DNA of 64,000 nt from Sipunculus nudus (Eukaryota > Annelida > Sipuncula > Golfingiida > Sipunculidae), in NCBI GenBank assembly GCA_026874595.1, contig CM049306.1:96465642-96529641 (forward strand). Reading direction: 5' to 3'. The notes beneath the pieces were generated by a model. That model had not been told where the DNA came from. It was given only the letters and a program-made list of their open reading frames with translations, and made no database searches. Position numbers and translations under genes: made by a program. Every line of letters starts with the position of its first letter. Position 1 is the stretch's first letter. Below are positions 47,901-59,430 of the stretch, piece by piece.

Positions 47901-50900
47901 AACACAGATGAAATATAGGAAATGAGGGGTCTTTAAGCTGCCAAATGATGGTAATTCATCAATGATTGCTAAGAGACCACTTACAATAAATTACAGGCAT
48001 ATTTATGGCAATATAATTACTTACAAAATAAACTGACCTTGATTCCTGCATGAAACTCTGTGACAGCAGTTGTTGTTCTGACAACAGCATTAGTTGCTGG
48101 TTTCATGGACAAAAACCTACAAGATATCATACAAGCATGTCGCATGATTTTTAATAATTTTCATACTTGAGGTCTCATTTAGAATGTGTGAGCAACTTTT
48201 AAATCAAGGTTCAGACTTGTAAATCAATTATGTATTTACTAAAAATTAAAATAATTCCCTGTTTGAATGTTAATTATGAATAAATACTTATGACTCACCT
48301 GCTGATGGCAGGTGAGAACAGCCACAGGTTACTCATGATGATTCTGAAAGGTAGCTTCATCTGAAACAAACACACACAGCACTGCTGTACATCATGCCTA
48401 CACACAACAGCCATCTATCAGATCTTGTCACCCATGGGTCAGTTCACTCAGCTGAATGGCCAACTGTGAGATGATGTATCAACTTATTTTATATATTTTA
48501 GATCTGATATTAAGAGAATCAAAGCAAATAGAGACACATGCTGCACAAATTGATTTTTTTAAGGATATACAGGATATCCCTAATATTGCTTCTCATGTAG
48601 ATTGAGGAGAAAAATGACTGGCTGGCCCAGCAGGAAGCCCATTTGTGCAGGATAGCGTGATTCAGCTGGATACTCATTTGCATGGACAAAATTTACAATC
48701 CCAACTTTGTTAGCTTACATAAGCTATGAACTCTATGAATTAATATGAATATATACAAGGTTACGATTGTTTGGTACCAGACAAATCCAAGGAAAATTGC
48801 AAAATTTGATGTTTATCAATGACTGAAATACCCTGTGTATGTTTCCCTTATATCATCCTACAAGGCAGCTGATTCAAGATTAAATTCTTATGCAAACCCT
48901 GTTGAATGCAGCAATTTCTGATTTCTTTTCATGTTTCTGTTATATGTTTTAACACAGCATAAGAAATATGATAAATAATAAGTATCAGGATGATCAGCAA
49001 TTAAAAACATTGTGTCCAATGCCCACACTACTGTGTTGAATGAATGGGTTGGTCAGCCTAGATGCAAGGGGGCACTAGTTGTTTGCCTGCAATTTCCAAG
49101 TCATTTACTGCCTCCACAGGTATAAGGGATATCCCGTTATTACAAACAAATTTCAGAAATCACATTTGCCTCCAAAACAGTTAAATAATATGAACCAGTT
49201 AATTTATGGGTGAATGGCGATACAGATATAGTTATGGAAGAGGTTATTTTTCTAATATCTATGATTTTCCCAGACATCTGCTATATTTTACAAAATAAGT
49301 GAAAATCTATAAATATGCTTTGTTGTATTAACACATATTATATTTTCGCAAACTGGTAAAAAGATCATCAACAAAGATGATAAAAAACTAGGCATTTAAA
49401 TGACAAAATGTAAATCGTGTCTCCAAGATTAACTAAACAGACAATTTACTGATTGTTTAAAATCATGTCTCACTGATGAACAGACTTTGCATTTTAATGA
49501 CTTATAAATATATTATGTCTCTCTGATTAACCAATAAAATATTTTAATAATTGATTTACACCTTCCTTATTAACTAAATAGGCATTTCAGTGACTGTTCT
49601 AATTCATATCTCCCTAATAAATTAAATATTCATTTTAATGACTGATTTAATCCATGTTGTCCTGATTAATTAAATAGGCATTTTAATGATTGATTTCAAT
49701 CATGTCACCCTGATTGTTAAAATATGCATTAAATGACTGATTAATATCATGTCTCCTTAATTAATTTAAATGAATGATTCAAATCATGTGTCCCTTATTA
49801 ATTTTAATGACCATTTAAATCATGTCTCCTTTATTAATTTAATGACAGATTCAAAGTAACATATTACATACCTCAGGAGCTAGATGTTCAAACATCCCTT
49901 TCTCTGGTCCTGTACCAAACCTGTTGGGGTGTGGCTGGGCTTCCAATCTACAAGTGATTGTGAAAAGAAATACAAACTGACAAAAATTATAGGCTTAGCA
50001 GGTGCAAAGTATAGTTCTGTGAACTCTAACTTACTAAGATATGATCAAGAATGTGTGTGATCATGCTTATACACAGGTTAAAAACAGGACATGCAGCTGG
50101 CAAGGTTTAATATTGTAATTACTGGGTCTCCAGAAGTCACCAAGTGACTCTGTACCTGTGCTGAGTCAATATCCATGGCCACCCTCTGACTCTGTACCTG
50201 TGCTGAGTCAATATCCATGGTCACCCTCTGACTCTGTACCTGTGCTGAGGCTATGTCCATGGGTCACCCCCTGACTCTATACCTGTGCTGAGTCAATATC
50301 CACGGTCACCCTCTGACTCTTTACCTGTGCTGAGGCTATGCCCATGGGTCACCATCTGACTCTGTACCTGTGCTGAGGCTATGCCCATAGGTCACCCTCT
50401 GACTCTGTACCTGGTCGCCCTTTGACTCCGTACCTGTGCTGAGGCTATGTCCATGGGTCACCCCTGACTCTATACCTGTGCTGAGTCAATATCCATGGTC
50501 ACCCTCTGACTCTGTACCTGGTCACCCTCTGACTCCGTACCTGTGCTGAGGCTATGTCCATGGTCACCCTCTGACTCTGTACCTGTGCTGAGTCAATATC
50601 CATGGTAACCCTCTGACTCTGTACCTGTGCTGAGTCAATATCCATGGTCACCCTCTGACTCTGTACCTGTGCTGAGTCAATATCCATGGTCAACCTCTGA
50701 CTCTGTACCTGTGCTGAGTCAATATCCATGGTCACCCTCTGACTCCGTACCTGTGCTGAGGCTATGTCCATGGTCACCCTCTGACTCTGTACCTGGTCAC
50801 CCTCTGACTCCGTACCTGTGCTGAGGCTATGTCCATGGTCACCCTCTGACTCTGTACCTGTGCTGAGTCAATATCCATGGTCACCCTCTGACTCTGTACC

Positions 50901-53900
50901 TGTGCTGAGTCAATATCCATGGTCACCCTCTGACTCTGTACCTGTGCTGAGTCAATATCCATGGTCACCCTCTGACTCTGTACCTGTGCTGAGTCAATAT
51001 CCATGGTCACCCTCTGACTCCGTACCTGTGCTGAGGCTATGTCCATGGTCACCCTCTGACTCTGTGCCTGTGCTGAGTCAATATCCATGGTCACCCTCTG
51101 ACTCTGTACCTGTGCTGAGTCAATATCCATGGCCACCGTCTGACTCTGTACCTGTGCTGAGTCAATATCCATGGTCACCCTCTGACTCTGTCCCTGTGCT
51201 GAGTCAATATCCATGGTCACCCTCTGACTCTGTACCTGTGCTGAGGCTATGTCCATGGTCGCCCTCTGACTCCGTACCTGTGCTGAGTCAATATCCATGG
51301 TCACCCTCTGACTCTGTACCTGTGCTGAGTCAATATCCATGGTCACCCTCTGACTCTGTACCTGTGCTGAGTCAATATCCATGGTCACCCTCTGACTCTG
51401 TACCTGTGCTGAGTCAATATCCATGGTCACCCTCTGACTCAGTACCTGTGCTGAGGCTATGTCCATGGTCACCCTCTGACTCTGTACCTGTGCTGAGTCA
51501 ATATCCATGGTCACCCTCTGACTCTGTACCTGTGCTGAGTCAATATCCATGGCCACCCTCTGACTCTGTACCTGTGCTGAGTCAATATCCATGGTCACCC
51601 TCTGACTCTGTACCTGTGCTGAGTCAATATCCATGGCCACCCTCTGACTCTGTACCTGTGCTGAGTCAATATCCATGGTCACCCTCTGACTCTGTACCTG
51701 TGCTGAGTCAATATCCATGGTCACCCTCTGACTCCGTACCTGTGCTGAGTCAATATCAATGGTCACCCTCTGACTCCGTACCTGTGCTGAGGGTATGTCC
51801 ATGGTCACCCTCTGACTCTGTACCTGTGCTGAGTCAATATCCATGGTCACCCTCTGACTCTACCCTGTGCTGAGTCAATATCCATGGTCACCCTCTGACT
51901 CTGTACCTGATCTGAGTCAATATCCATGGTCACCCTCTGACTCTGTACCTGTGCTGAGTCAATATCCATGGTCACCCTCTGACTCTGTACCTGTGCTGAG
52001 TCAATATCCATGGTCACCCTCTGACTCTGTACCTGTGCTGAGTCAATATCCATGGCCACCCTCTGACTCTGTACCTGTGCTGAGTCAATATCCATGGTCA
52101 CCCTCTGACTCTGTACCTGTGCTGAGTCAATATCCATGGTCACCGTCTGACTCTACCTGGTCACTCTCTGACTCCTTACCTATGCTGAGGCTATGTCCAT
52201 GGTCACCCTCTGATTCTGTACCTGTGCTGAGTCAATATCCATGGTCACCCTCTGACTCCATACCTGTGCTGAGGCTATGTCCATGGGTCACCCTCTGAAT
52301 CTGTACCTGAGCTGAGTCAATATCCGTGATCACCCTCTGACTCTTTACCTGTGCTGAGGCTATGCCCATGGGTCACCATCTGACTCTGTACCTGTGCTGA
52401 GGCTATGTCCATGGTCACCCTCTGACTCTGTACCTGTGCTGAGTCAATATCTATTGTCACCCTCTGACTCTGTACCTGTGCTGAGGCTATGTTCATGGGT
52501 CACCCCCTGACTCTATACCTGTGCTGAGTCAATATCCATGGTCACCCTCTGACTCCGTACCTGTGCTGAGGCTATGTCCATGGGTCACCCTCTGACTCTG
52601 TACCTGTGCTGGGTTTATGTCCATTGGTTCTTTGACTCATCCTCATCCTTGTCTCAAGGTTTAGTGTATCTTTATATACATACCTTGTAACTGCTGCAGA
52701 CAGGATGCCGATGCTGGACTCTTTCCCTGGCATTGATGAGTGACCACCGGTTGTATTGACATGAAGTCTCAGTGTTACAGCTCCTTTCTCTGATGACCCA
52801 ATCCTGTAATAGATACCATGTCATAACAAAAAGGTGAGAAGGAGACAAATAAATTACAATAAAATTTTATTTAATAATCTTAAATAAATCTGTTTCAGAA
52901 ATTTTTAAAAAAGTGTCTTGGATATTTAATCTAATATAGTTTTCATTAAATGGTAAAGTAAGCATTTTTAAGTGAGGGAAATTGTTGATTGAAGATGAAA
53001 GTGAAAATAAAATTATAACCCCACCTACCCCCAACCCCCCTCCCCCAAAAAAGAGGGATAAAACAGAAGCCTAATACTTGTTCAAAATATATACTCAAAT
53101 ATCAAAACAAAACATTAAAATATAGAACATATTTAATATTAAGTCAATATTTGAACTTCAGTTCTTGCATTTCTATATCAGTAGATATATCAAAGGCCTA
53201 TATCAGTATAATTAAGGGCTATGCCATACCTGGATGAGAATTTCTGAACTCTGATCTCTAATCTGTAGCAACTGATCTGTCTGATTAAATCATGAGCTGA
53301 TCCTTTCTACACATATTCCAAACTTAACGAAAATGTTATGAATTTTGCACCATAATTTTAATCAAACTTATTAGTGTTTTTTTTTAATTTTACATATTAA
53401 ATCATTTTCAATTTTTAAAATTATTTTTATTTAAATAAAAAAAATAGAATTCCATTATAGGTTAAAAAAAAAAAAAGATAATGCTGCAGTAAATTTAATT
53501 AAATCATTGATCTGAATAAAACTTTATAATTCATCTAGATTCTTATTTACAGCATTATTAAGGACAAGGCCATCGGTGTAAATCAATAAATCAATGCCTT
53601 ACTTGTGACATCAACTGATATCTTTGTTTCTAAAAAAAAAATCTTTTTATTGTACCCAAGTTAATGACACCCAGCAAAAGAACCACATTCTGTCAAGTCA
53701 GAACTGCAAAGGATCTAACTGGACTAATCACCCAGTGACAATGCTGAGAGGTTCTACAGTTTAAAACAATGTGAGTTTACCCACGACAAAGGACTGATTG
53801 ATCACAAGCATAAATTTATCAAGTACAAGGTGGGTGTATGATTGTACAGGTGCTCATATTGATCGGATGAAACAGACTGAGTGCTCCAGTCACATGCATG

Positions 53901-56900
53901 TGTTTGGTGATGTTCACTATTGAGTTTTCTGAACACTGTCTGTCAGCATGCATAGACTGGTCATGGGATGTATCTCCTGTTCATCTGCCATGCTATCATA
54001 TCTGATATATTTCCTTTTGTTAAATTTTCCCACAATTCGCCAGCCTGAAATCATCAGCTCTGATTTGTGATTGTGCGTTTCTTATACTAACCTGAATGCA
54101 TTACTAGGGTACCTAATTTTCATCTGCATATATTGACATGGGTACTCTTGTACTAATATTTAGCTGTATATTAGCAACAAAACTTTTACCTTTATGTATC
54201 AGTTTGCATACTAGTAACCTAACTTCTATCTGTAAGTAGTAGTCTGTATACTACCAGTAACCAAACTTTTACCTGAGTGTATTAGTCTATATACTACTAG
54301 TAACCAAACGTTTACCTGTATGTATTAGTCTGTAAACTACTAGTAACCAAACTTTTACCTGTATGTATTAGTCTGTATACTACTAGTTAACAAACTTTTA
54401 CCTGTATGTATTTGTCTGTATACTACTAGTAACCAAACTTTTATCTGTAGGTATTAGTCTGTACTCTACTAGTATGCAAACTTTTACCTGTATGTACATT
54501 TTATTAGTCAGTATTCTAGTAGTAACAACACTTTTTGGATATTCTAGACTGTATATAAACAACCAATCTTTTACCTTTATATATTTGTCAGTAAATGAGT
54601 TAAGTTTTACACATACCAGTATATGCATTAGTCTGTCCACTAGTAACCCAATTTTTATCTGTATATATTAAGCTGTCTATGGTAACTAGTTCCCTGACTG
54701 TATAAGCCTGTAAACTACCAGTATATCAGCTTATATACATTTATCAGTTTGTAAGATAACAAGTTACTTTAAGTAAATCTTATCTTATACTACTTAAAAA
54801 TCTATGCAAAGTATATTAAAATTTATTCTGAACTAAACCAAGTTTAATCTAACGTTCTTTTTTTCAAATATTTGAAAAGTTGTTATAGCATGCAATGATC
54901 CATTTTTTAATCTAAGTTTTCTTTTGACAATGAGCAAATGACACAGAACATTCAAAACACAAGACCTTCATATATTATGCCTCTAGTAGATCAACTTTGT
55001 GATTTTCAGTTTCATAATCTACATCTACAGTTAATTGCAGGATAAACTCAGAAACTCACAGTGCAACAGGGACTGATATTCCAGGCAGATAACCATCAAG
55101 AAGGCACAATCCCTCATCCAATAAGTACTCTATCTCTACCCCACGTGACTCAAGTAACTGACCAATCAGACGGGCTCCATCATGCCCACCTACCTGCCAT
55201 TGATAGACAGTACTGTCAGTTTTGAATAGATCATATCATAAGACTTTCAATTTTATTATTTGACTGACTTAATAATACAATTTTAAAACAACATATAAAT
55301 TTTTTCACCTGTAGTGTTCACAAATAAATTTATGGCAGAGTTAAATGTAAACCTCAGACATTTTTGTACCCAGTTTACCATAACAATTTATTGTATTAAA
55401 CAAGTTAAATGACCATCATAACAAGCTCCATGACGAAAGGGCTGGCATGTGAAGTGTGGATAAAATTCATGTCGTCAATAAACTTAGGTAATATCAATCA
55501 ATGCTATATCTTTAAAGTTTAATACATTTTATGCTTACCTTTATGAAATGAGACAAGAAAAGGAAGATTTATAAAGTAAAAACTTGCCTAACAACCACCT
55601 CAGTTTAGTGACCAACTCAAAATAACAACCACATTTTTATGGTCCCAGTTTATTTTTGCTTAGATGTCACTTAGTTGACTGCCTTGAAAATACAACTACT
55701 TGATCAAGACACTGCTTTTGGTCATAATTTTGAGGTTTCACAGTCCACCCCCTGCTGGGCTTGTACATACTGAGTATATGTCTTAAAAATGTCCTTTCAG
55801 TTATTTTATTCTGCTCAGATCAACTTCCTCACACAAATGAAGGGCATGTTGATTTTTTTTTCAACATAATAACTTTGAATAAACATAGTTAAATTGAATT
55901 TACATAATGAAAAGTAAAAGTTTTCCAGGCTGAGTCTCTAGATAAACTCTCTTCCTTTCTTACCATTTTATAGTTTTAGTTAAATCGTTCTATGCTGACA
56001 TCTGTGAAATATATTTTAAGTGGTAAAAAAGCAAATGTTTGTTTGGCAACACCAAGAAGGCTTAAAATAATGTTTCCCTTTAGCAGAAGCCAAAACAGCT
56101 AATTGATAGTTAAGGGGGCATGGGGGGGGGGGGGGAGAGATTTCACCAAGACCTGTCTGTGTATCAAGGTGGAAGTTAATCAGTTTCTAGGTTTAACATT
56201 CATCCCTGCAAACAAAATCCTAGACATGAAAGGGCGAAAAACATAACCTGTTTGAAAGAGCTAAATATGGAGTGACCTAAAAATCTGGTTTTGCTTAGTG
56301 ATGGCTATATTTATGTACATAGACATGGTGAAAACCAGCTTTTGACTACTGCTATTCTTTTAAAGTAGTGGATTCCTAACATTTGCAAACATCACATAGT
56401 GTCCTTATGTCTAGGTGCATACATAAAAGTGGTCACCAGTTTTGTTGACTGTTTTTGTGAGTGCAGGACTAAACCTTTTTCACCTGTCACTGGCAGTAGT
56501 TGATTTGTGTCAGTCAGTGAGGTTTGTCTTTTCCTTGGTAGTTCATTTAGTGAAACCATGGGTAGTGTTAACACTTAAATGCACCTGTCAAAACTTTACA
56601 GCATTACTCAAGTCAAAGGGGATTCTTATATACAGATAACAAATTTGCCTCTGTTCATTAAATGACTCCAACAACAACATTTCTACTGTGGGGTTATAGA
56701 CTTATTTCTTTGCAATTCTGATTGTATTAAATTTTAAAACTTTGACTGAACCAGATGAAGTGCCTAAAACATAAGTGAAACCTGTTTTTGACTGGGCATA
56801 AATAGAGAATAAACCACCTTTTCTCAAGAAGTGAAGAAAAAAACAGAGTTTATGAAATAAATTTGAGTAGCATAGATAAAAATAAATTTAAAAGAGTAAA

Positions 56901-58010
56901 AAATAACTTAGTATATGATACTTGTCAATTATTTTTTATATTTAATTATTTCTGCTGCATGTAAATTGAACACGGCTGGGAGTATGGACATAAGTTGACA
57001 TAATGATGTGTCACATAATCTGAAACCCATAAAAGAAAATATACAGGTAATTCCTGTTATAATTCATTAGCATATACAATATAGTCACATGAACATATTA
57101 GCTGGTACAAGAAACTTGTGCATGGATTATGATATTTGGTAATTCTGATATAGGACTATTTTCATAAATCCTAATTATAATGCAGCACGTGAAAGGATGA
57201 ACAAGAGTTACTTTGGCACGATTCATATAAGCAAAAAGCAATCATTAGACATTAGTTTGTGCACACAGACTGGCCCTACTGAGGCTGATCTTGAGACCCT
57301 ACATGCTTCCATGGTTCATTATTTTCTTTTACAATGAGGAGATTTGGCATGCACTGAATTGTAGAAGGAAATGTTAAGCTTATATCTGAGACACTCACAG
57401 GGCTACAGGCCTGTCCATGCCTGGAACCACACCATCTATTATGGTCAGGCCTTCATCCAGAAGATACTCAAACTGCAAACCACGTTCACCAAGTAACTGG
57501 CCAATAGCCTTGGCTCCATCATGACCTTTAACCTATGTGTATACACAAAATCACTAATCCCCTTCACAAACAACAACATGCAACAGTTTTTTTTTATGTT
57601 ATTGGTATTGTATATGTATATGTCTGACCCCATGAAATTTTGTGTGCATACTTTTTCTGAAAGGTATTCCAAGTTACATGATAAGAAGTAGAATACAAAT
57701 TTTTATGTATAAAACTGAAATGTTCAATTAACAACATAAAAGATTAGGCATAACTATGGTAATTATCAAGCCTACAAAATTTCATGAAAAATCTTAGGTA
57801 AAATCTTCTTTGTTGAACCTTGGATATATCAGGGGTTTTGTGTTAGCCCCTAGGATTTACATGATACATGTATGTATGTGTCAATATATATTTAGAATAT
57901 ATAGAGTGATTTAGATGACTGACCTCTTCATCATGCCCAAAGGCCACATAGAATGTCCTGGTTGGTTTTTGGCCCCTTTTGAGCAGAAATTCAAGTGCAG
58001 ACAGGATACC
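44753..58010 (-). CDS. PM20D1: PM20D1-like M20 family N-acyl-amino-acid synthase/hydrolase, 3' part
   Basis: Join on the - strand, 5' to 3': 57924-58010, then 57399-57532 or 55060-55193 (alternatives), 52684-52803, 49872-49947, 48299-48360, 48038-48116, 46888-46959, 45591-45762, 44753-44982. With one alternative exon this is 1032 nt, 343 residues plus stop, all GT-AG and in phase. Family landmarks in order: AFGHDEE (catalytic and metal-binding Glu pair), YLLDEG (metal Asp), [76 protein letters not shown] and [10 protein letters not shown] (terminal metal-binding His). PM20D1 is a secreted enzyme in mammals that joins and splits fatty acids and amino acids. The N-terminal half, with signal peptide and first metal ligands, is not in the window and must lie to the right. 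Confidence 0.9.
45591..45762 (-). CDS. PM20D1: PM20D1-like exon
   Basis: Acceptor TATAACCAG, donor CCAG|GTTAGT. Encodes [57 protein letters not shown] and 1 base of Gly. Confidence 0.9.
45795..46129. mobile_element. Palindromic Tc1/mariner-type MITE
   Basis: Nearly end-to-end inverted repeat. Left-arm phrases ACAGCGGTTATACCTTGCAG, CCACTGCTTTGT and TTTCACCACCAGGGCTGGCA are mirrored by TGCCAGCCCTGGTGGTGAAA, ACAAAGCAGTG and CTGCAGTGTATAACTGCTGT on the right. The inner parts also pair (AGTAATCTGATT...GAGAG with CTCTCATTGGTCTGATTAC). It is flanked by TA at both ends, as expected of a TA target duplication. It lies in a PM20D1-like intron. Confidence 0.7.
46170..46575 (-). mobile_element. Compact copy of family 1 element
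   Basis: Read on the - strand it starts TTTTTAGCTCAGCTGACTAT (46575) and ends GTCAGCTGAGCGCCGTGACC followed by CATGGGTCCC. It contains the GACCCATGGGTC palindrome (46173-46184). Its halves match 21205-21430 and 26830-27060, so it defines a roughly 405-bp short form of the family without a tandem core. Confidence 0.7.
46888..46959 (-). CDS. PM20D1: PM20D1-like exon
   Basis: Acceptor TGTTTACAG, donor GAA|GTAAGT. Encodes [24 protein letters not shown], 24 codons in phase 0. The family usually has NVIPP here, so APW is a local change. Confidence 0.9.
47640..47850 (-). repeat. Fragment of dispersed family 4
   Basis: The - strand reads CCCCCAGCTTCTTCGAAACG then GGGAGACATTG, followed by CTGTCTGTCTGTCCGTC. 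It is related to the start of 33600-33980. Confidence 0.35.
48038..48116 (-). CDS. PM20D1: PM20D1-like exon
   Basis: Acceptor TCTTGTAG, donor AAG|GTCAGT. Encodes [26 protein letters not shown]. Confidence 0.9.
48299..48360 (-). CDS. PM20D1: PM20D1-like exon
   Basis: Acceptor TTTGTTTCAG, donor CAG|GTGAGT. Encodes [20 protein letters not shown] and part of Arg. Confidence 0.85.
48421..48460 (-). repeat. Isolated 3' end of a family 1 element
   Basis: TGTCACCCATGGGTCA followed by CACTCAGCTGAATGG is the inverse of the family 1 3' terminus; no partner end is near. Confidence 0.45.
48572..49134. mobile_element. Uninterrupted TIR element (MITE), second copy
   Basis: Termini GGATATCCCTAAT (48572-48584) and ATAAGGGATATCC (right end, about 49122-49134). 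It is the inverted homologue of 15188-16508 and lacks the hAT insertion, thus supplying the empty site. Confidence 0.75.
49872..49947 (-). CDS. PM20D1: PM20D1-like exon
   Basis: Acceptor CACTTGTAG, donor GAG|GTATGT. Encodes [25 protein letters not shown], matching the LEQTPMP-type segment of the family. Confidence 0.85.
50137..52626. repeat. 42-bp minisatellite, about 59 units
   Basis: Unit (+ strand) GTCACCCTCTGACTCTGTAC + CTGTGCTGAGTCAATATCCATG. Units are very similar over 50800-52150, with variants such as GAGGCTATGTCC, shortened units and CATGGGTCACC forms toward both ends. Because 42 is a multiple of 3, long open frames run on both strands (14-residue repeats containing [13 protein letters not shown] or [13 protein letters not shown]). 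They are repeat artefacts. It sits in a PM20D1-like intron. Confidence 0.95.
52684..52803 (-). CDS. PM20D1: PM20D1-like exon, GHSSMP exon
   Basis: Acceptor TATTACAG, donor AAG|GTATGT. Encodes [39 protein letters not shown] and part of Arg. The 42-bp minisatellite starts about 60 bp past its donor. Confidence 0.9.
52804..54169. other. PM20D1-like intron segment
   Basis: AT-rich with poly-A runs near 53440-53475 and 53630. No coding signal or element ends recognised. Confidence 0.4.
54170..54690. repeat. 43-bp minisatellite, about 12 units
   Basis: Unit ACTAGTAACCAAACTTTTAC + CTGTATGTATTAGTCTGTATACT; successive CCAAAC starts at 54261, 54304 and 54347 give a period of exactly 43. Units decay toward both ends. 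Confidence 0.9.
55060..55193 (-). CDS. PM20D1: PM20D1-like alternative exon A (distal)
   Basis: Acceptor CAATGGCAG, donor ACT|GTGAGT. Encodes [44 protein letters not shown] and 2 bases of Leu. It keeps the metal-binding DEG. Using both A and B in one transcript would shift the frame, since 134 is not a multiple of 3. Confidence 0.8.
55194..57398. other. Intron between alternative PM20D1-like exons
   Basis: No further exon-like copy was found here. AACTTGCCTAACAACCACCT with TTTAGTGACC near 55584-55630 looks like one end of an old DNA element. A poly-G run lies at 56122-56134. Confidence 0.4.
57399..57532 (-). CDS. PM20D1: PM20D1-like alternative exon B (proximal)
   Basis: Acceptor CACATAG, donor CCT|GTGAGT. 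Encodes [44 protein letters not shown] and 2 bases of Leu. It has the same length (134 nt) and phases as exon A at 55060-55193; about 29 of 45 residues are identical. Confidence 0.8.
57924..58010 (-). CDS. PM20D1: PM20D1-like exon, GHDEE active-site exon
   Basis: Acceptor TTATTCCAG, donor GAG|GTCAGT. Encodes [29 protein letters not shown], 29 codons in phase 0. It is the most upstream exon recognised in the window. Confidence 0.85.
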
Positions 58011-58029
58011 CTGGAATAAAATACCAGTG

Positions 58030-59285
58030 ATCAACAGATGTGGTGATTAAAAAGATGTGTTGGTAAAAGTGTTGTGGATCACAGCTGTGGTGGAAAAAAT
58101 GATATGGTGGATCACAGCACAAATGATATGGTGGGTCACAGCTCCATTGATATGGTGGATCACAACTTTGGATAAAGTGTTATGGTGGATTGTAGCTCCA
58201 GTGATATTATAAAATGTTGCAGTTGATCACATCTCCAGTGGATTAAGTGTTCTAGTGAATCACAACTCTCAGTGGATAAGTGATGTGGTGGATCACAATT
58301 CTCAGTGGATAAAGTGATGTGGTGGATCACAAGTCCAGTGGATAAAGTGATGTGGTGGATCACAAGTCCAGTGGATAAAGTGATGTGGTGGATCACAACT
58401 CTCAGTGGCTAAAGTGATGTGGTGGATCACAACTCCAGTGGATAAAGTGATGTGGTGGATCACAACTCCAGTGGATAAAGTGTTGCAGTCGATCACAACT
58501 CAAGTGGATAAAGAGATGTGGTAGATCACAATTCTCAGTGGATAAAGTGATTTGGTGGATCACAACTCCAGTGAATAAAGTGATGTTGTGGATCACAACT
58601 CAAGTGGATAAAGTGATGCAGTGTTTCACAACTCTCAGTGGCTAAAGTGATGTGGTGGATCACAACTCCAGTAGATAAAGTGATGTGGTGGATCACAACT
58701 CCAGTTGATAAAGTGATGTGGTGGATCACAAGTCCAGTGGATAAAGTGATGTGGTGGATCACAACTCCAGTGGATAAAGTGATGTGGTGGATCACAACTC
58801 CAGTAGATAAAGTGTTGCAGTCGATCACAACTCAAGTGGATAAAGTGATGTGGTAGATCACAACTCCAGTGGATAAAGTGATGTGGTGGATCACAACTCC
58901 AGTGGATAAAGTGATTTGGTGGATCACAACTCCAGTGAATAACGTGATGTTGTGGATCACAACTCCAGTGGCTAAAGTGATGTGGTGGATCACAACTCCA
59001 GTGGATAAAGTGATGTGGTGGATCACAACTCCAGTAAATAAAGTGATGTGGTGGATCACAACTCCAGTGAATAAAGTGATGTTGTGGATCACAACTCAAG
59101 TGGATAAAGTGATGTGGTGGATCACAACTCCAGTAGATAAAGTGATGCGGTGGATCACAACTCCAGTAGATAAAGTGATGCGGTGGATCACAAGTCCAGT
59201 GGCTAAAGTGATGTGGTGGATCACAACTCTCAGTGGCTAAAGTGATGTGGTGGATCACAAATCCAGTGGATAAGTGTTTCAGTGG
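58030..59285. repeat. 33-bp minisatellite, about 37 units
   Basis: Unit GATAAAGTGATGTGGTGGAT + CACAACTCCAGTG. A multiple of 3, so long open frames occur on both strands (DKVMWWITTPV on +, HFIHWSCDPPH on -); these are artefacts. It begins within about 20 bp of the acceptor of the PM20D1-like exon 57924-58010, on its upstream side. Confidence 0.95.
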
Positions 59286-59293
59286 ATCACAAC

Positions 59294-59430
59294 CAGGGTT
59301 GGGTTTTAGGCTGCCCAAAACCTGTTTTCGGCAGGGCAGAGCCTAAAACATGCCTTTAACTGCCTAAAATAGGTTATAACCTGCCTAAAACTGCCTTTAA
59401 CTGCCTAAAACCTTATTTACCCTTACCTAT
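59294..59430. repeat. CAGGGTT-starting repeat with CTGCCTAAAA units
   Basis: It interrupts the end of the 33-bp array with CAGGGTTGGGTTTTAGGCTG, then several CTGCCTAAAAC / CTGCCTTTAA copies. It may be one end of a hAT-type element; the other end was not found. Confidence 0.4.

Noticed and set aside
50774-52298. Open frames of 351-358 residues on both strands
   Set aside because: They arise because a 42-bp tandem repeat without stops keeps every frame periodic; both strands are open and the array lies in an intron.
50137-59285. Possible CRISPR arrays
   Set aside because: Repeats are head to tail with no unique spacers, and the DNA is eukaryotic.
58635-59318. 227-residue His/Cys/Trp-rich frame resembling a metal-binding repeat protein
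   Set aside because: Product of the 33-bp minisatellite; the opposite strand is equally open.
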